Part shown: positions 49,495 to 60,195 of the stretch, piece by piece | Layout of the letters: each line of letters starts with the position of its first letter | Numbering within the stretch: the stretch's first letter is position 1 | NCBI GenBank assembly: GCA_033961575.1 | Contig: CM066729.1 | Location: forward strand, 32,026,501 to 32,090,500 | Length of the DNA: 64,000 bases | Origin: Aselliscus stoliczkanus | Lineage: Eukaryota > Chordata > Mammalia > Chiroptera > Hipposideridae | Direction: 5' to 3' | Notes under the pieces: model-generated | Databases searched by the model: none | Seen by the model: the letters and a program-made list of their open reading frames with translations, nothing else | Told to the model about the DNA's origin: nothing | Position numbers and translations under genes: made by a program

Positions 49495-49785
49495 TACTTA
49501 TTCATTCCTTTGCCCCACAGATATTCCCTGGACACTTCTCTAGGTTCTGGAGATATCATGGTGAACATGATGACAAATGTTTTGCCTGCAAGGCTATACT
49601 CTAAAGAGAGAGATAGTAAATGAAGAATAAATAGTTAATAAGTGCTTTTTGGTGGATTAAAACACAGTGATATGGCAGTTTCTGATGAGTTCAGTTGAGT
49701 AGTCAGGCCAGGCTTCATTATGGAGGTCAACTGCAAGCTGAGATCTGAGTGACAAAAAGGAGCCAGCCACATGACAATTAAGGAG
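49495..49785 (+). repeat. LINE-2 3' fragment
   Basis: TTCATTCCTTTGCCCCACAG, GGACACTTCTCTAGGTTCTG, GATATCATGGTGAACATGAT, GGCAAGGCTATACTCTAAA-like spacing, then GATCTGAGTGACAAAAAGGA and GCCAGCCACATGACA. Sense orientation, long for an L2 tail. Confidence 0.7.
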
Positions 49786-50460
49786 AAGGGTCCATACAAC
49801 CCTGTGATGGGATGACAGAGATTTAGCAGAAAGCAGAGGAAGGTAAATATAGATGAGGTCAGTTGAGGAAAGTGATGTAAGCTGAGGTTGCAGAGGTAGA
49901 TAAGGGCCATGTCATCTCTGATAGAACTCACATCTCTAATTGGGCATTTAAGATCCTCCATAAGTGGCCAGTCTACTTATCTGAGTGAACTTCCACTATC
50001 CTCCCCTCTTTTACTCACTGTTTCCCAAACAACCTGTGTCCTTTCCATCTTATTATTTTATAGTAGAATCTCACCCATTTTAGAATGTTTATTTTTCTAT
50101 ATACCTGACTACCAATCATTCATTAAAGCCCATTTCTTTATGAACAACTAAACTAATATTATTACTTTTAACATAGAACCCTGTAGAAGATATTTCAGAA
50201 CAGTTAACTTAAAAATCTATCACATACAGTATTTTGATATGTAGTCTAGGTTGACTCAATCATATATATTTTTTCTTTTCTATGAATTGCCTTTTCCTTA
50301 TTAAAAATGATATATATGCAGCTGGCAAACATTTTTTGAAGCCATGAATTCAAAAGGAAACAAGGAAGAAAAATATATATTATCACCACCGTTCTGAGAT
50401 ATTTACTGTCAACATTTAATCTGTCTATATATCTAACTTCCTATCTACCTATCTCTATTA
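49785..50460. other. Unassigned sequence
   Basis: No gene. Small overlapping frames on both strands (49635-49961 minus, 49909-50151 plus) have no recognisable domain. Confidence 0.35.
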
Positions 50461-50830
50461 ATTCATCCATACATAAATGTAAACAATGTATTGTTTTCAA
50501 CTTAACAATATATTTTAACTTTCCTATATAATTTTTTTCCTTTTTATATATAAAAGATTATTATTTCATTTTGTGACCATAACATACACACTGAAACAGC
50601 ACTCTAGTTATATATTTGACTTTTTTTATTATTCACCAAAATAAATAGCATTTCAATGAAAAAAAAAATTTTTCAATTAATGAATTTATGTTTTCAAGAG
50701 AAATTCCTAGAAGTGGAATGACTGGGTCAAATGTTACACAAATTTTAAAACTTTTGATACTTATTGCTGAATTGACTGTACTGAATAAAAACAGTCATGT
50801 AACTCTTACTGTTATCTAGTATCATGCACA
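50460..50830 (-). repeat. L1M fragment, antisense
   Basis: ATTTTGTGACCATAACATAC, TTTTCAAGAGAAATTCCTAG, AAGTGGAATGACTGGGTCAA, then AATTTTAAAACTTTTGATAC and TTATTGCTGAATTGACTGTA. Reverse complement of the conserved L1M 3' segment. Confidence 0.65.
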
Positions 50831-52511
50831 TTGGCAGCTTATACTCTGTACTAATTACCTGAGAGTGAAGACTATACCTTTAATTGAAATTCTTCATATA
50901 ACTTAGAAAAGTGCCATTTTCAACAGTAAGCATTTTAGGCCATCATTTGAATAGATTCAGAACAATGAAAATGACCTTTGAATACCTGTGGGTTTCATAT
51001 CATGCTGATTTCTCTCACGCCGACTCTGCACAGTAATGATCTTCATGCTACATGTTGACTTAAAGCAGGTGCTGGATTTGCAGGCAGCCAGGGAACCTGT
51101 GTTCTTAAGCTGGGATTCAACTGACTTAATAGGAAATTAATCAAACGATACTGTTTATATCCTCAATAATGCTGTATTATTTTATGAACCATAAAATGAA
51201 ATTTCTCCTTTACAATGATAACTCACAATTGAAAATATGTCCATAGAAAATGACTTAATCTTCTTTCCTAGGCAGTATTTCCCTTGCTGTGGCTTGTGCA
51301 TTCTCAAATTTGATGTAGAGCTGAGATACACTAAGGATGAATTAAGAGGTGCTTATGAAAAAAAGCTGCCTTGTTCCCAGTTAGCACTAACCTCTAAATG
51401 TAGCCAATATAGTTCAAATTTTAAAACTTATATCCATTCAATAATGTAAATATCATTAACTAGAACTTGAGTCAGAATCTCAGGATATTCAGCAATCCAT
51501 TGTGACAATGTTCACTTAATGGTCAGTAGTATTAGAATTCCCATTTAAAAAAAAAGTCCCCATAAGTAAATAGCATCAGCAGAATTCAACTAGAAATTAA
51601 TGATTAAGTGCAGCAAAGGCTTTGATTCCTCCCTTCCCCCCCCATTGAGATGGACACTTGAGATGACGATTATGCCACCTCTCCTGCACTCAAGTAAATG
51701 TCCACCCCAGACATCAGGCAAATATAAAACAATACATTTTAAAAATCACAAAAATATACTAATTTATAAGCAATTTAAAATGTCTGAAAGATCACCTGCT
51801 GCCTCCCTATGCCCCTTTTTGGCTTGAGACATTTCTCTGGGTACAGAAAACAGATTAGCCAAAGGAAAAATATTATCTTTTGATTTCTCACATATTATTA
51901 CTTTCAATTTCATATTTTTCCTTTAGAATAAGAAATAAATCACAATAGCAGGAATAAAGAGTAAAATTAATATGAAATTTCATCAGTTTCCTGATACTCT
52001 GTGTTTCAAATAAACTATAAAAAGTTATAAAATGATCCTGAAAAGCTACAGAATATCATTAATCTATGACCAGATAAAGCAGTGCCAAAGCTCATTAGCA
52101 TGTGATTTTTGACCACGATAATAATATCACAAAACAGTGTAGCTCTATGAATCATCAAATTACAAGTTGAACAGCCAATCCAATGTGCATGCAGTGTACA
52201 GTCCAGAAGATTTGGATGCACTCATGGTCAATGAGACTTATACATTTAGGCACATTGGGGGAACTGAATGTTATGCTACATACAAATCACTGCAGCCTTT
52301 TTCTCCGTAGCTATCAATTTCCTAAAAATGTCTCAAAGTATTGTTTTTCCTAGACAGTTTAAATATATCCACTTTTATAAATACTAAGTGTCAATGTTTA
52401 TGTTAAAGTATCTGCAGATTCTGTTAGCAATCTTATTTAGCATCTCACAGTCATGATAAAAAATTATTATTAGGCTAAGTATTTAGAGGATGAATTTAAA
52501 ATAGCCAGGGT
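50830..52511. other. Unassigned; candidate conserved non-coding block at 51990-52310
   Basis: No gene. 51990-52310 is free of recognisable repeats and contains clusters of homeobox-like and POU-like sites (for example CTCATTAGCATGTGATTTTT). This is texture only, with no conservation data. Confidence 0.3.
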
Positions 52512-52640
52512 TGGGCCAGCCGAGTGGCGCGGAGGTTAAGCGCTAGCTTGGGAAGCCAGCGGCCCTGGTTCGGTCCCACATATGAGGGCCAGTGACACTG
52601 CCCTCAAAAAAAAAATAAAAAATAAAAGTAAATAAAAAAT
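52512..52640 (+). repeat. tRNA-derived SINE, type A, copy 3
   Basis: TGGGCCAGCCGAGTGGCGCG, GAGGTTAAGCGCTAGCTTGG, GAAGCCAGCGGCCCTGGTTC, then GAGGGCCAGTGACACTGCCC and an AATAAA-rich tail. A perfect 14-bp target-site duplication (AAAATAGCCAGGGT at 52498-52511 and 52641-52654) frames it exactly. A young copy. Confidence 0.95.
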
Positions 52641-52654
52641 AAAATAGCCAGGGT

Positions 52655-53560
52655 CATGTTGTCAAATACTTGTAGCATAATATCAATGTTGTATCATAAA
52701 GTAACCATATATAAAACACTCTAAGCACACTTTTAGAAGAGAAAACATCCAAAAAATTAGGTAATTTTAAAAAACATAATTTAGGTATTTGATATTGGGC
52801 CCAAGCAACATTAATAATTTTTTTTTGAAACAACTCTTTTTGTGACTTCCAAATTTCTATTGGAAGTGTCACCAATGTTTAAGTCATTTATATTAATAAC
52901 CAGGGAATTATGCTTTATTATCTATTCCCTTCACTCTCTCATCAAATCTATCACCAAATTTTGTCTAACGTCTGTGCTATTTTTTCAGTGGATCCATTTC
53001 TCCATACCCATGGCTAGATTTCCCACCACATATGTCCTGAGCTCTTTTGATAAACTCCTGGAATGTATTCTTATAATCTCAGACTAACCTTCTGATTAGC
53101 CTTCCCAAAATAAGATTTGATTTTAACACTCTATTCTCAAAAACAACAACAACAGCATCTTTATTCCTTACCTAGTTAGATGCAAACTTCTCTTATGTCA
53201 CTAACAATCACATTTCAATGAAGATGTTCAGATTTATCTCTTCGTTCTTTCATAACCTCTACTTGGAACAAACTGGATGATTGGCTGTTTCCAAGAAGAA
53301 CCACAAATGTTCCATCTTAATAATTAGAATATGCACTGAACAGTAAGATTCTTTAGGGTGGAGATTGAACTTACTCATCTGGAACATAGTATAATACACA
53401 ATAGATACAGACTGAGTTGACTAAGTATTAAAATAGCTAAAATATGAGCTAAGAGAGTTTTCCAATAATAGCTTTTCTTTCTTAAATAGGTATTCACTAC
53501 TCAGTAGAAAATAAACCCACAAAATGATCTCATATGCTGCAACGTCATTTTCCCAGTGTA
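52655..53560 (+). repeat. Possible LINE-2 fragment (52910-53240) in unassigned sequence
   Basis: CTCTCATCAAATCTATCACC, then AGACTAACCTTCTGATTAGC, TTCCCAAAATAAGATTTGAT and AGATGCAAACTTCTCTTATG follow the C/T-rich stretch of L2. Weak. Plus and minus open frames overlapping here are chance. The remainder is unassigned. Confidence 0.4.
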
Positions 53561-53569
53561 CTTATAATG

Positions 53570-54100
53570 ATATTGGTCAGGAGTCTGGAGTGGGTCTCAC
53601 CGGACTCTAACAGGGCGTCTGCAGAACTGCTTTCTTTTCTGTGGGCTCTAAGGGAGGATTCATGTCCTGCTTATTCAGGTTGTTGGTAGTATTCAGTTCC
53701 TGCATTTATGGGACCGAGTCCTCCTTTTCTTGCAGCAGTTAACTTAGGGCTGTTCCCAGCTTCTAGAGGTTGTTACATCCCTTGGATTTTGGCCCCTTTT
53801 CTGTATTTTCAAATACAGAAATGGCAGGTCAAGTCTCTCTCATGCTTTGCATCTCACTTGCCTCTTTTTCTAACCTTGAATCTTTCTGATATACCCCTCT
53901 ACCTTCCTCTTCTATTTTAAAGACACTTGTGACTAGATTAGGTCCATTCAGATGATCCAGGATAATCTACCCATTTCTATAACCTTAACTGCACTGGCAA
54001 AGTCCTTTTTGCCATGTAAGGAAACATTTTCACAGGTTCTGGAGAGTAGGCTATGGACATCTTTGAGGAGCCATTATCCTGCCTACCACAGTGGTCAAAA
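53570..54100 (-). repeat. Ancient LTR-type repeat, antisense
   Basis: GGTCAGGAGTCTGGAGTGGG, GTTGTTGGTAGTATTCAGTT, CTTGCAGCAGTTAACTTAGG, CACTTGTGACTAGATTAGGT, then GGAGCCATTATCCTGCCTAC and CACAG. I recognise this order as an old, widely dispersed mammalian LTR in reverse orientation but cannot fix the family. Confidence 0.45.
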
Positions 54101-54709
54101 TAAAATGCTTGGAGAGGAAGAAAAATTGTAAATAGAGGATTTAGGGGAAATCGTTAATGAACTGGACCTTCAAGTTTGGAACTTGATGTACATGAACAAA
54201 ATAAAGGCATTTAGGGCAGTGGGTATAACTGAAGACACAGTGGGGAATTTGAAAGAGTGATTCAGAAATAGTAGCAGCCTGAAGATAAAGATTTAGTGAG
54301 AAAAGAGGCTGGATTAGTAATACAGAATCATTGCTTACAGATTCTGTATTTGAGTATTCGCCTACTTGCTGACATTTATTTGTAACCCCCAAGTCAACAG
54401 CTGCAATATTTCTGTGGTCATTTGCAGATATATGCAAAGCAGTGAAACATTTGACTTGCTGGATGGACATGTTCCCAGCTGAGGTCGAATGAGGTGGTGT
54501 TCTACCTTCTTTTTCTGGTTCTTATACTGTAAACTGTTAAGTTTACACTTATACTGTTAAGTGTTATTTAGGAAACAGTGTTGTAGAAGAGCAGATTTTC
54601 AGCACTGACGACAGTGGCTTGTTTTACAAGGACATTAATGAATAAGCAAATATAAGGTGAATGACCTCCAAATCCTCTTGCTTTAAATCATTCAAAGACC
54701 ATGCAACTG

Positions 54710-54818
54710 TTGGGTTGTCAGAAAAGTCATGAAGCATTTTTGCGATGAAAAACATAGAAAAATACATCATGACTTTTCTGACATAGAAAAATACGTCATG
54801 ACTTTTCTGATAACCCAA
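54710..54818. mobile_element. Palindromic mariner-like MITE with a duplicated arm
   Basis: The left end TTGGGTTGTCAGAAAAGTCA (54710-54729) is the inverted repeat of the right end TGACTTTTCTGATAACCCAA (54799-54818). A near-identical arm of about 29 bp beginning CATAGAAAAATAC occurs twice in tandem (54753-54781 and 54782-54810, differing at one base), so the element can fold into a hairpin using either copy. It is too short to encode protein. It lies 12 bp from a mariner copy. A spurious minus frame (54624-54818) reads through it. Confidence 0.75.
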
Positions 54819-54830
54819 TGATTATTTCTA

Positions 54831-55377
54831 AGGTCAGCAATTAAGTTCTCAAACTCATCCTAGAAAAAATGCTCCGTACCTCATTGCTGAATATCACTAG
54901 TCATCTTTGAAGTACTCCCCTTGGGGAGCTATGCACTGACGCCAGCACCTAGTCCAACCCTCAAAGCAATTTTAAAACTCTTTTTCTGGAACGGTAATCA
55001 GCGCTATCATCGTATTATCCTTGATGTCCTGAATGTCATCTAAATGTCTTCCTTTCAATATTTCCTTTATCTTCGGGTAAAGAAAGAAGTCATTGGGGGC
55101 CAGATCTGGTGAATAGGGAGGGTGTTCCAATACAGTTATTTTTTTACTGGCCAAAAACTCCCTCACAGACAGTGCCCTGTGAGCTGGTGCATTGTCGTGA
55201 TGCATGAGCCATAAATTGTTGGCAAAATATTCAGGTTGTCTGACGTTTTCTTGCAGCCTTTTCAGCACTTAGTTAACTGCCCAGTTAGTACAAGTTCATA
55301 ATGAATAATCCCTCTGATATCAAAAAAGCTTAGCAACATCATTGCAACAAGTTTGCAAACTTAATTATCAGACCTCG
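54831..55377 (-). mobile_element. Internally deleted mariner (lineage 2), copy 2, with open C-terminal transposase frame
   Basis: The ends AGGTCAGCAATTAAGTTCTC and (reverse complement of the right end) CGAGGTCTGATAATTAAGTT are inverted repeats next to TA. The minus frame 54972-55268 (99 codons) stays open: LKRLQENVRQPEYFANN, MHHDNAPAHRALSVREFLAS, LEHPPYSPDLAPNDFFLYPK, IKEILKGRHLDDIQDIK. There are 34 residues between the Asp of HDNAPAH and the Asp of APND, the DD34D spacing of mariner. The first catalytic Asp and the N-terminal DNA-binding region are missing, so it cannot be an active transposase. It shares the copy 1 deletion junction and has an extra small deletion at 55267-55285. Confidence 0.9.
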
Positions 55378-55495
55378 TATATTAAACAAGAAATCTTCAG
55401 AAAGAAATACATACAAAACAATGTATGACAAAGATGTCACCAGAGGCTTATAAGAATGTAATCGTGTGTTTCTCCTAAGAGCAATAGTTTCTTTT

Positions 55496-55614
55496 ATTTA
55501 TTTGTTTTTGTTTTTGTTTTTGAGGGCAGTGTCACTGTCCCTCATACGTGGGACCCGAACCAGGGCCGCTGGCTTTACAAGTCAGCGCTTAACCACCACG
55601 CCACTCGGCTGGCC
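55496..55614 (-). repeat. tRNA-derived SINE, type A, copy 4
   Basis: A T-rich run (TTTTTG repeats) is followed by GAGGGCAGTGTCACTGTCCC, GGGACCCGAACCAGGGCCGC, GTCAGCGCTTAACCACCACG, CCACTCGGCTGGCC. A perfect 14-bp target-site duplication (CAATAGTTTCTTTT at 55482-55495 and 55615-55628) frames it. The plus frame at 55466-55660 is an artefact. Confidence 0.95.
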
Positions 55615-55629
55615 CAATAGTTTCTTTTT

Positions 55630-56255
55630 AACTAAAGCAGTGTTCAAAGAGACTATATAGCACATTATAAATAAAGCCCTATGATTATTTACATGTAAAA
55701 CAAAACATTATTACTGTGAATAAAGAGAATAAAAATTGTAGAGAATGGGCCAGGACTCTGAATAGTTAGAGATTATTCCTCATGGAACAGGAAACTATTA
55801 AACACTTTTAGATAGAATTAATGTGATCATATATGGATTTTAGAAAGAAATACTGGGGACTGCGTGAAATTTGGATGCTCACAGGGTAAAAAACTGTGTG
55901 TATAGAAATTCTTAAGAAACAATGTTAGTGGCCATTTCAAGAAGTTTTAAAGGTTTGAATTAGAGGGATAGGAAAGAAAAATACTGAATTCATGTGAAAA
56001 ATATTTAGTATGTAGAATATATGAAATTAGTCTATTCATTAAACATAATGGCAAAGGAGGTACGTGCAAATGATGCTTATATTCTGGTTGTGGAATTATT
56101 CTGTCATTAACTGAAAGAATGAATGATATAATTTCATTTCTAGAATTATTGTCAAGGATAAAGCTCAACAAGTTCTTCATGAAAAACCAGTGGCCATAAA
56201 TTTTGCCCATTGTGACTCTGTACATAGCTGATTATATTTAACAAAAGATAGCAAT
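55630..56255. other. Unassigned; possible L2 piece at 55780-55900
   Basis: AACAGGAAACTATTAAACAC, then TAGATAGAATTAATGTGATC and AAAGAAATACTGGGGACTGC resemble L2 upstream of its 3' end. No gene. A 92-codon minus frame (55947-56225) has no recognisable domain. Confidence 0.35.
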
Positions 56256-56455
56256 ATTGAGTCACTGCACTTGTGTGACCTGTAGACAGCCTGGCTGGGT
56301 TCAGATCCTGCCCTTAGTGCCTACTAGCTGCATAAAACTCAATCTTATCATCTCAGATGGGATCATCATAGACTTTTTGTGTGAGGAATAAATAATTTGT
56401 GAAACCACTTAAGTTGTGCCTGGCATTGGTAAGCACTAAATAAGTTTTAATTTTA
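56255..56455 (+). repeat. MIR SINE
   Basis: CCTGGCTGGGTTCAGATCCT, GTGCCTACTAGCTGCATAAA, CTTATCATCTCAGATGGGAT, then TGTGCCTGGCATTGGTAAGC and ACTAAATAAG. Full-length MIR order in sense orientation. Confidence 0.85.
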
Positions 56456-57655
56456 TAATTTGAGGGGAGTTTCTTTCCAGTAATTACGGGGAGCTATATT
56501 ACACTTTGAATATGGAGTATAACAAAGTTCAACTTGTTGGGCTGATGAATGAAATTCACTACTTTTTATGGGTGATTTTTGATCATTTTACATATTGGTT
56601 CTGAAAATATATTTCATCAAGCAGCCTCACATTTCAGGAGGCAAATATGATACATAGTAATGGAGATTGGTGGAAAGAAGAAAGCATATTTGTGTTAATT
56701 TGTTCTTATTATAATATGAGTCTTTTAAAAAATATTTTCCTTCAGAAGTTTCTTTTTTATCTTGCAGTACTTTAAGCTGTTTCTTATTGATTACTTTATA
56801 TAGGGATAAATTTAGGCCTTATAGAATACAACACTGCATTTTTCTTTTTTTCTTTTCTTTTCTTTTCCTTTTATTCGTAACTTCTCTTCTGATACAGCTT
56901 GCAAAAACTTCTTACCAAATCAGCATTCAGATTTGGTAACAGACATTTAACTTTTCCAAATAGATTTTTTTTTAGTTCCCACTGCTTCATTAACAGGATG
57001 TTCAATAACTCCACTCTGAGGTTATCCCTTCTCTTCTAAATTGTCCAGTAATACTGAAGTTTTCCATAGTCCCAAAAGTATCAATCTGACATCCAGACCA
57101 AAGTAGAGTATAGCTGAAATCTGATGAGTTTACTGCAATTATTTCTTCCTTCGGCACGTGACATCCTTGTGAAGTCTTGCTAATACAGTATGAAAACTAT
57201 ATGTGACCACGGCTATGATGATATGCCTTTGCATTAGCCCTTGTAGATCTTAGTGAGAGATCTATTCCCCTTCTCTGTGCTAAAGACTGTCATATTTATA
57301 TTCTCAAGATTCTTGCCCTCAGTGGTCAGATAATTTGATTATCATTCTTGTTGTTTCCCAGGATTCACATTGGTTCAGGATCACAGGATTAGGTAACATC
57401 TAACATCTGACCCCCTCATGGACTTAATCTCTCATCCTTCTTTGTCCCTGTCTAAGGATCAGGCAAATTTCCCTAAATAATATTATTGTAAAATATGGCC
57501 ACATGATACCATTTTCTATGGACAATGAGGCAATTTGTGGCATTTCTAACTGGTTTACTTCAAACAGATACAAGGTGATTTATCCTATTTCTGTAATCAT
57601 GGTCTGTACCTTTATGGATTCCAAAGAATTTTCAGATAGCTTCCTTATTGCCATG
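56455..57655. other. Unassigned sequence
   Basis: No gene. A TTTTC-type simple tract lies at about 56842-56870. No element assigned. Confidence 0.35.
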
Positions 57656-57660
57656 TATGT

Positions 57661-57700
<40 letters not shown>
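57656..57700 (+). repeat. (TG)n microsatellite
   Basis: About 20 uninterrupted TG units. The overlapping Cys/Val frame (57503-57736) is an artefact. Confidence 0.97.
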
Positions 57701-57702
<2 letters not shown>

Positions 57703-57750
57703 TCTACAACTACATGAAAAGAAAGATAATTTTTAAAAATGTTTAATGTG

Positions 57751-57853
57751 GGCCGGCCAAGTGGCGCGGTGGGTAAGCGCTGGCTTGGGAAGCCAGCAGC
57801 CCCGGTTCGGGTCCCACATATGAGGGCCAGTGACACTACCCTCAAAAAAAAAT
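57751..57853 (+). repeat. tRNA-derived SINE, type A, copy 5
   Basis: GGCCGGCCAAGTGGCGCGGT, GGGTAAGCGCTGGCTTGGGA, AGCCAGCAGCCCCGGTTCGG, GTCCCACATATGAGGGCCAG, TGACACTACCCTC plus A-tail. A perfect 16-bp target-site duplication (AAAAATGTTTAATGTG at 57735-57750 and 57854-57869). Close to consensus, so probably young. It forms an inverted pair with the copy at 57907. Confidence 0.96.
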
Positions 57854-57906
57854 AAAAATGTTTAATGTGCTTGCTGCTGTATGTGTGTGTATATACACAC
57901 AAAAGT

Positions 57907-58012
57907 CTTTTTTTTTTTGAGGGCAGTGTCACTGGCCCTCATATGTGGGACCCGAACCAGGGCCGCTGACTTCCCAAACCAGCACTTAACCACCTCGTCA
58001 CTCAGCTGGCCC
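57907..58012 (-). repeat. tRNA-derived SINE, type A, copy 6, inverted relative to copy 5
   Basis: Poly-T, GAGGGCAGTGTCACTGGCCC, GGGACCCGAACCAGGGCCGC, GACTTCCCAAACCAGCACTT, then CACTCAGCTGGCCC. The flanks CACAAAAGTCTTTTT and CACAAAAGGCTTTTT (57898-57912, 58013-58027) are a diverged target-site duplication. A minus frame (57645-57932) reads across the repeats and is not a gene. Confidence 0.94.
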
Positions 58013-58029
58013 CACAAAAGGCTTTTTAG

Positions 58030-59375
58030 ATTTTAGAGCATATTTTACTCATTATGAATTTGCATCTTTGGGTTTTAGTTTCCAAAATTTAATTTTTTAA
58101 ATCAGTTAAAGTAAATTTTAAAAATAAATTTTTAATTGAAACTGACAATTGATCTTTATAGAATCTTTAAATTATACTTTTTTCCTTAGAGCTAAAAATT
58201 TCATTAATGCTTTAAATAAAGAGACCTCCTATAAGCTTGGCCCTAGTATGAAGTTTGGGACACATGGTACCTAGTTGATCCCCATTGGTTGCTTCAAGTT
58301 TGGAAAAATAATGAAGAAGTCTGTAAGGCATGTTAATCCTTGCTAAGGACTAATAGCTTTAGGAACCAAATGTAGATGATGTGGAGAAATGTTATAAAGT
58401 CATCTTGGGGACAACTAGATTTGAAGATCTGGGAAATTGTTCATCCCCAGCAGGAAGAATTAGAACATACACAAGGTAAATACTGAAGTGACATTTTAGA
58501 TTGGGATCGGGTGAACATCAGAGTGTAGCTAATTTCATTCCAACCATATTTGTAATCAAGCATAATATACTAAAATAGCAGTGCTGAGTGCACAGCTTTG
58601 CAATGATAAGGAAGATGATTAGAGCCTTACAGGCAAGGTGAGATAATCAGAGAGTCCAGCCAACATGAGGCTGGGCAAAACACAACCCAGATCCAGTTCT
58701 AGGAACTGGTGCCATCATTAATGAAGTGGAAGGGCCACCCTCCGAGGCCAGAGGGAGTACGATGAAACAAAAATCAGTAGCCTCCTGCTTTCAACTTTCC
58801 AAAGAGTCTTCCTTGCTTTTAACAAAATGCAAACTTCTTTAACATGCTCCACATGCGATTTTGTCCTACAGTTCTGTCTTCCGGTACAACAAACTCACAT
58901 GCTTATGATGTTTCATTTGCTCTTCACACTGAATTTGTGTCAGTTTAGGAGCTTTGCAATTGTTAGTCTTTCTATCTAGCAATTCCTAGCAAAAGAAATG
59001 CTTCCATTTGTTTTCAAATGCTTTAAGGATGTATGAAGATAGTATAGCTTGTTGTAAATAATAGAAATATGGGAGGTTAAGCAGAGAAATATAAATAACT
59101 GAAAGGCTTCGTGGGACCCCTATGGCAGACACAGGAGAAATTAGCCTAGTTGTCAATGACTCATGAATAGAATATAGGCAAAATATGGTGGGAGAAGAAG
59201 ATACCTTTTTCTAGCAAGTAATACCTTTTAAAATCATTCTAAATCGCACTTTGGTTTTTTGTTTTTTTTTGGCATGAAAAAATCATCTAGTGGACACTGG
59301 TAGTGAAAATCAGAAGGTATTTACAAGCATTGTCTAGGATTTTCCAATTACTTTTGACCTACTCCCAAATTTCGT
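58030..59375. other. Mostly unassigned; possible L2 fragment at 58790-58950
   Basis: 58790-58950 (CCAAAGAGTCTTCCTTGC, AACAAAATGCAAACTTCTTT, AACATGCTCCACATGCGATT) resembles the C/T-rich L2 portion. No gene is recognised elsewhere. Confidence 0.35.
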
Positions 59376-59379
59376 GACT

Positions 59380-59760
59380 TGCAAACAACCATTTTATTTT
59401 AGCACAATTTTGGAGTCAAAAATCTCTGTAGGAATCAGATGGATGATTCTTTGGCTCTCCATGGAGATAACTGAGGTCACTTGGTGTATTTAGCTGGTGA
59501 ATGATGGTCTGAAGATTCCCAGAAGGCTTTACTGATAAGTCTAGTTTCTTGGCAGAGACAATTGGAAAGCTGGGCCCAACTGGAACTGTCTACCAGAGTG
59601 CCTACATGTGTTCTCTCTAGTATAGCAGTCTCAGCATAGTCACATTTGTCATAAGTCTCCTCAGGGCTTCCGGTGACAAGACATGGATGCTGCCAGTGTC
59701 TTAAGAATAGTATATTAAAGCTCCAAAATTGGAAAAACATTACTTCCAACATGTTCTGCT
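59380..59760 (-). repeat. Ancient LTR-type repeat, antisense
   Basis: TTAGCTGGTGAATGATGGTC, AACTGGAACTGTCTACCAGA, GTGCCTACATGTGTTCTCTC, TAGCAGTCTCAGCATAGTCA, GTCTCCTCAGGGCTTCC follow an old dispersed mammalian LTR-like repeat in reverse orientation, broadly like 53570-54100. The 91-codon minus frame here (59477-59752) is a by-product. Confidence 0.45.
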
Positions 59761-59764
59761 GAAC

Positions 59765-60195
59765 AACGCAGTCTTTTCAGATTCAGGAGGAAGGAAACAA
59801 AGACATCAGTTCTCTATGGCAGGAGGGCCAGTGCATTGGTGACCTTATTTAATTTGCCTTAGGACATTAAATATTACTATAATATTATTAAGGCCATGCA
59901 TAACATGAAGATGGGCACAGATGGATTTATAGATATATTTTTGAATAACTGCATGTATACATTCCCCAGAGGTGTGCAAAATGAAAATAATTTGAAAATT
60001 TTCATTTCAAATGATTGAAATAGTTATCAACTTATATTCCCAATTCCTTTCTTCTCTCTCTAAATGAATTAAGTGTTTGTGTTTATCATGGTGACCTTTC
60101 TGGTTTAACCTCCATATGAATGTAAATTATTAAACAATAACATGATTTCACAATGTTTACAATTTGATAAGTATATTATTAATATATATTTCTTG
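59765..60195. other. Unassigned sequence
   Basis: Nothing recognised. Confidence 0.3.

Noticed and set aside
55466..55660. Small frame containing Gly-Thr-Arg-Thr-Arg-Ala-Ala-Gly
   Set aside because: It is the type A SINE read in one frame; the same peptide arises at 13695-13901 and 57645-57932.
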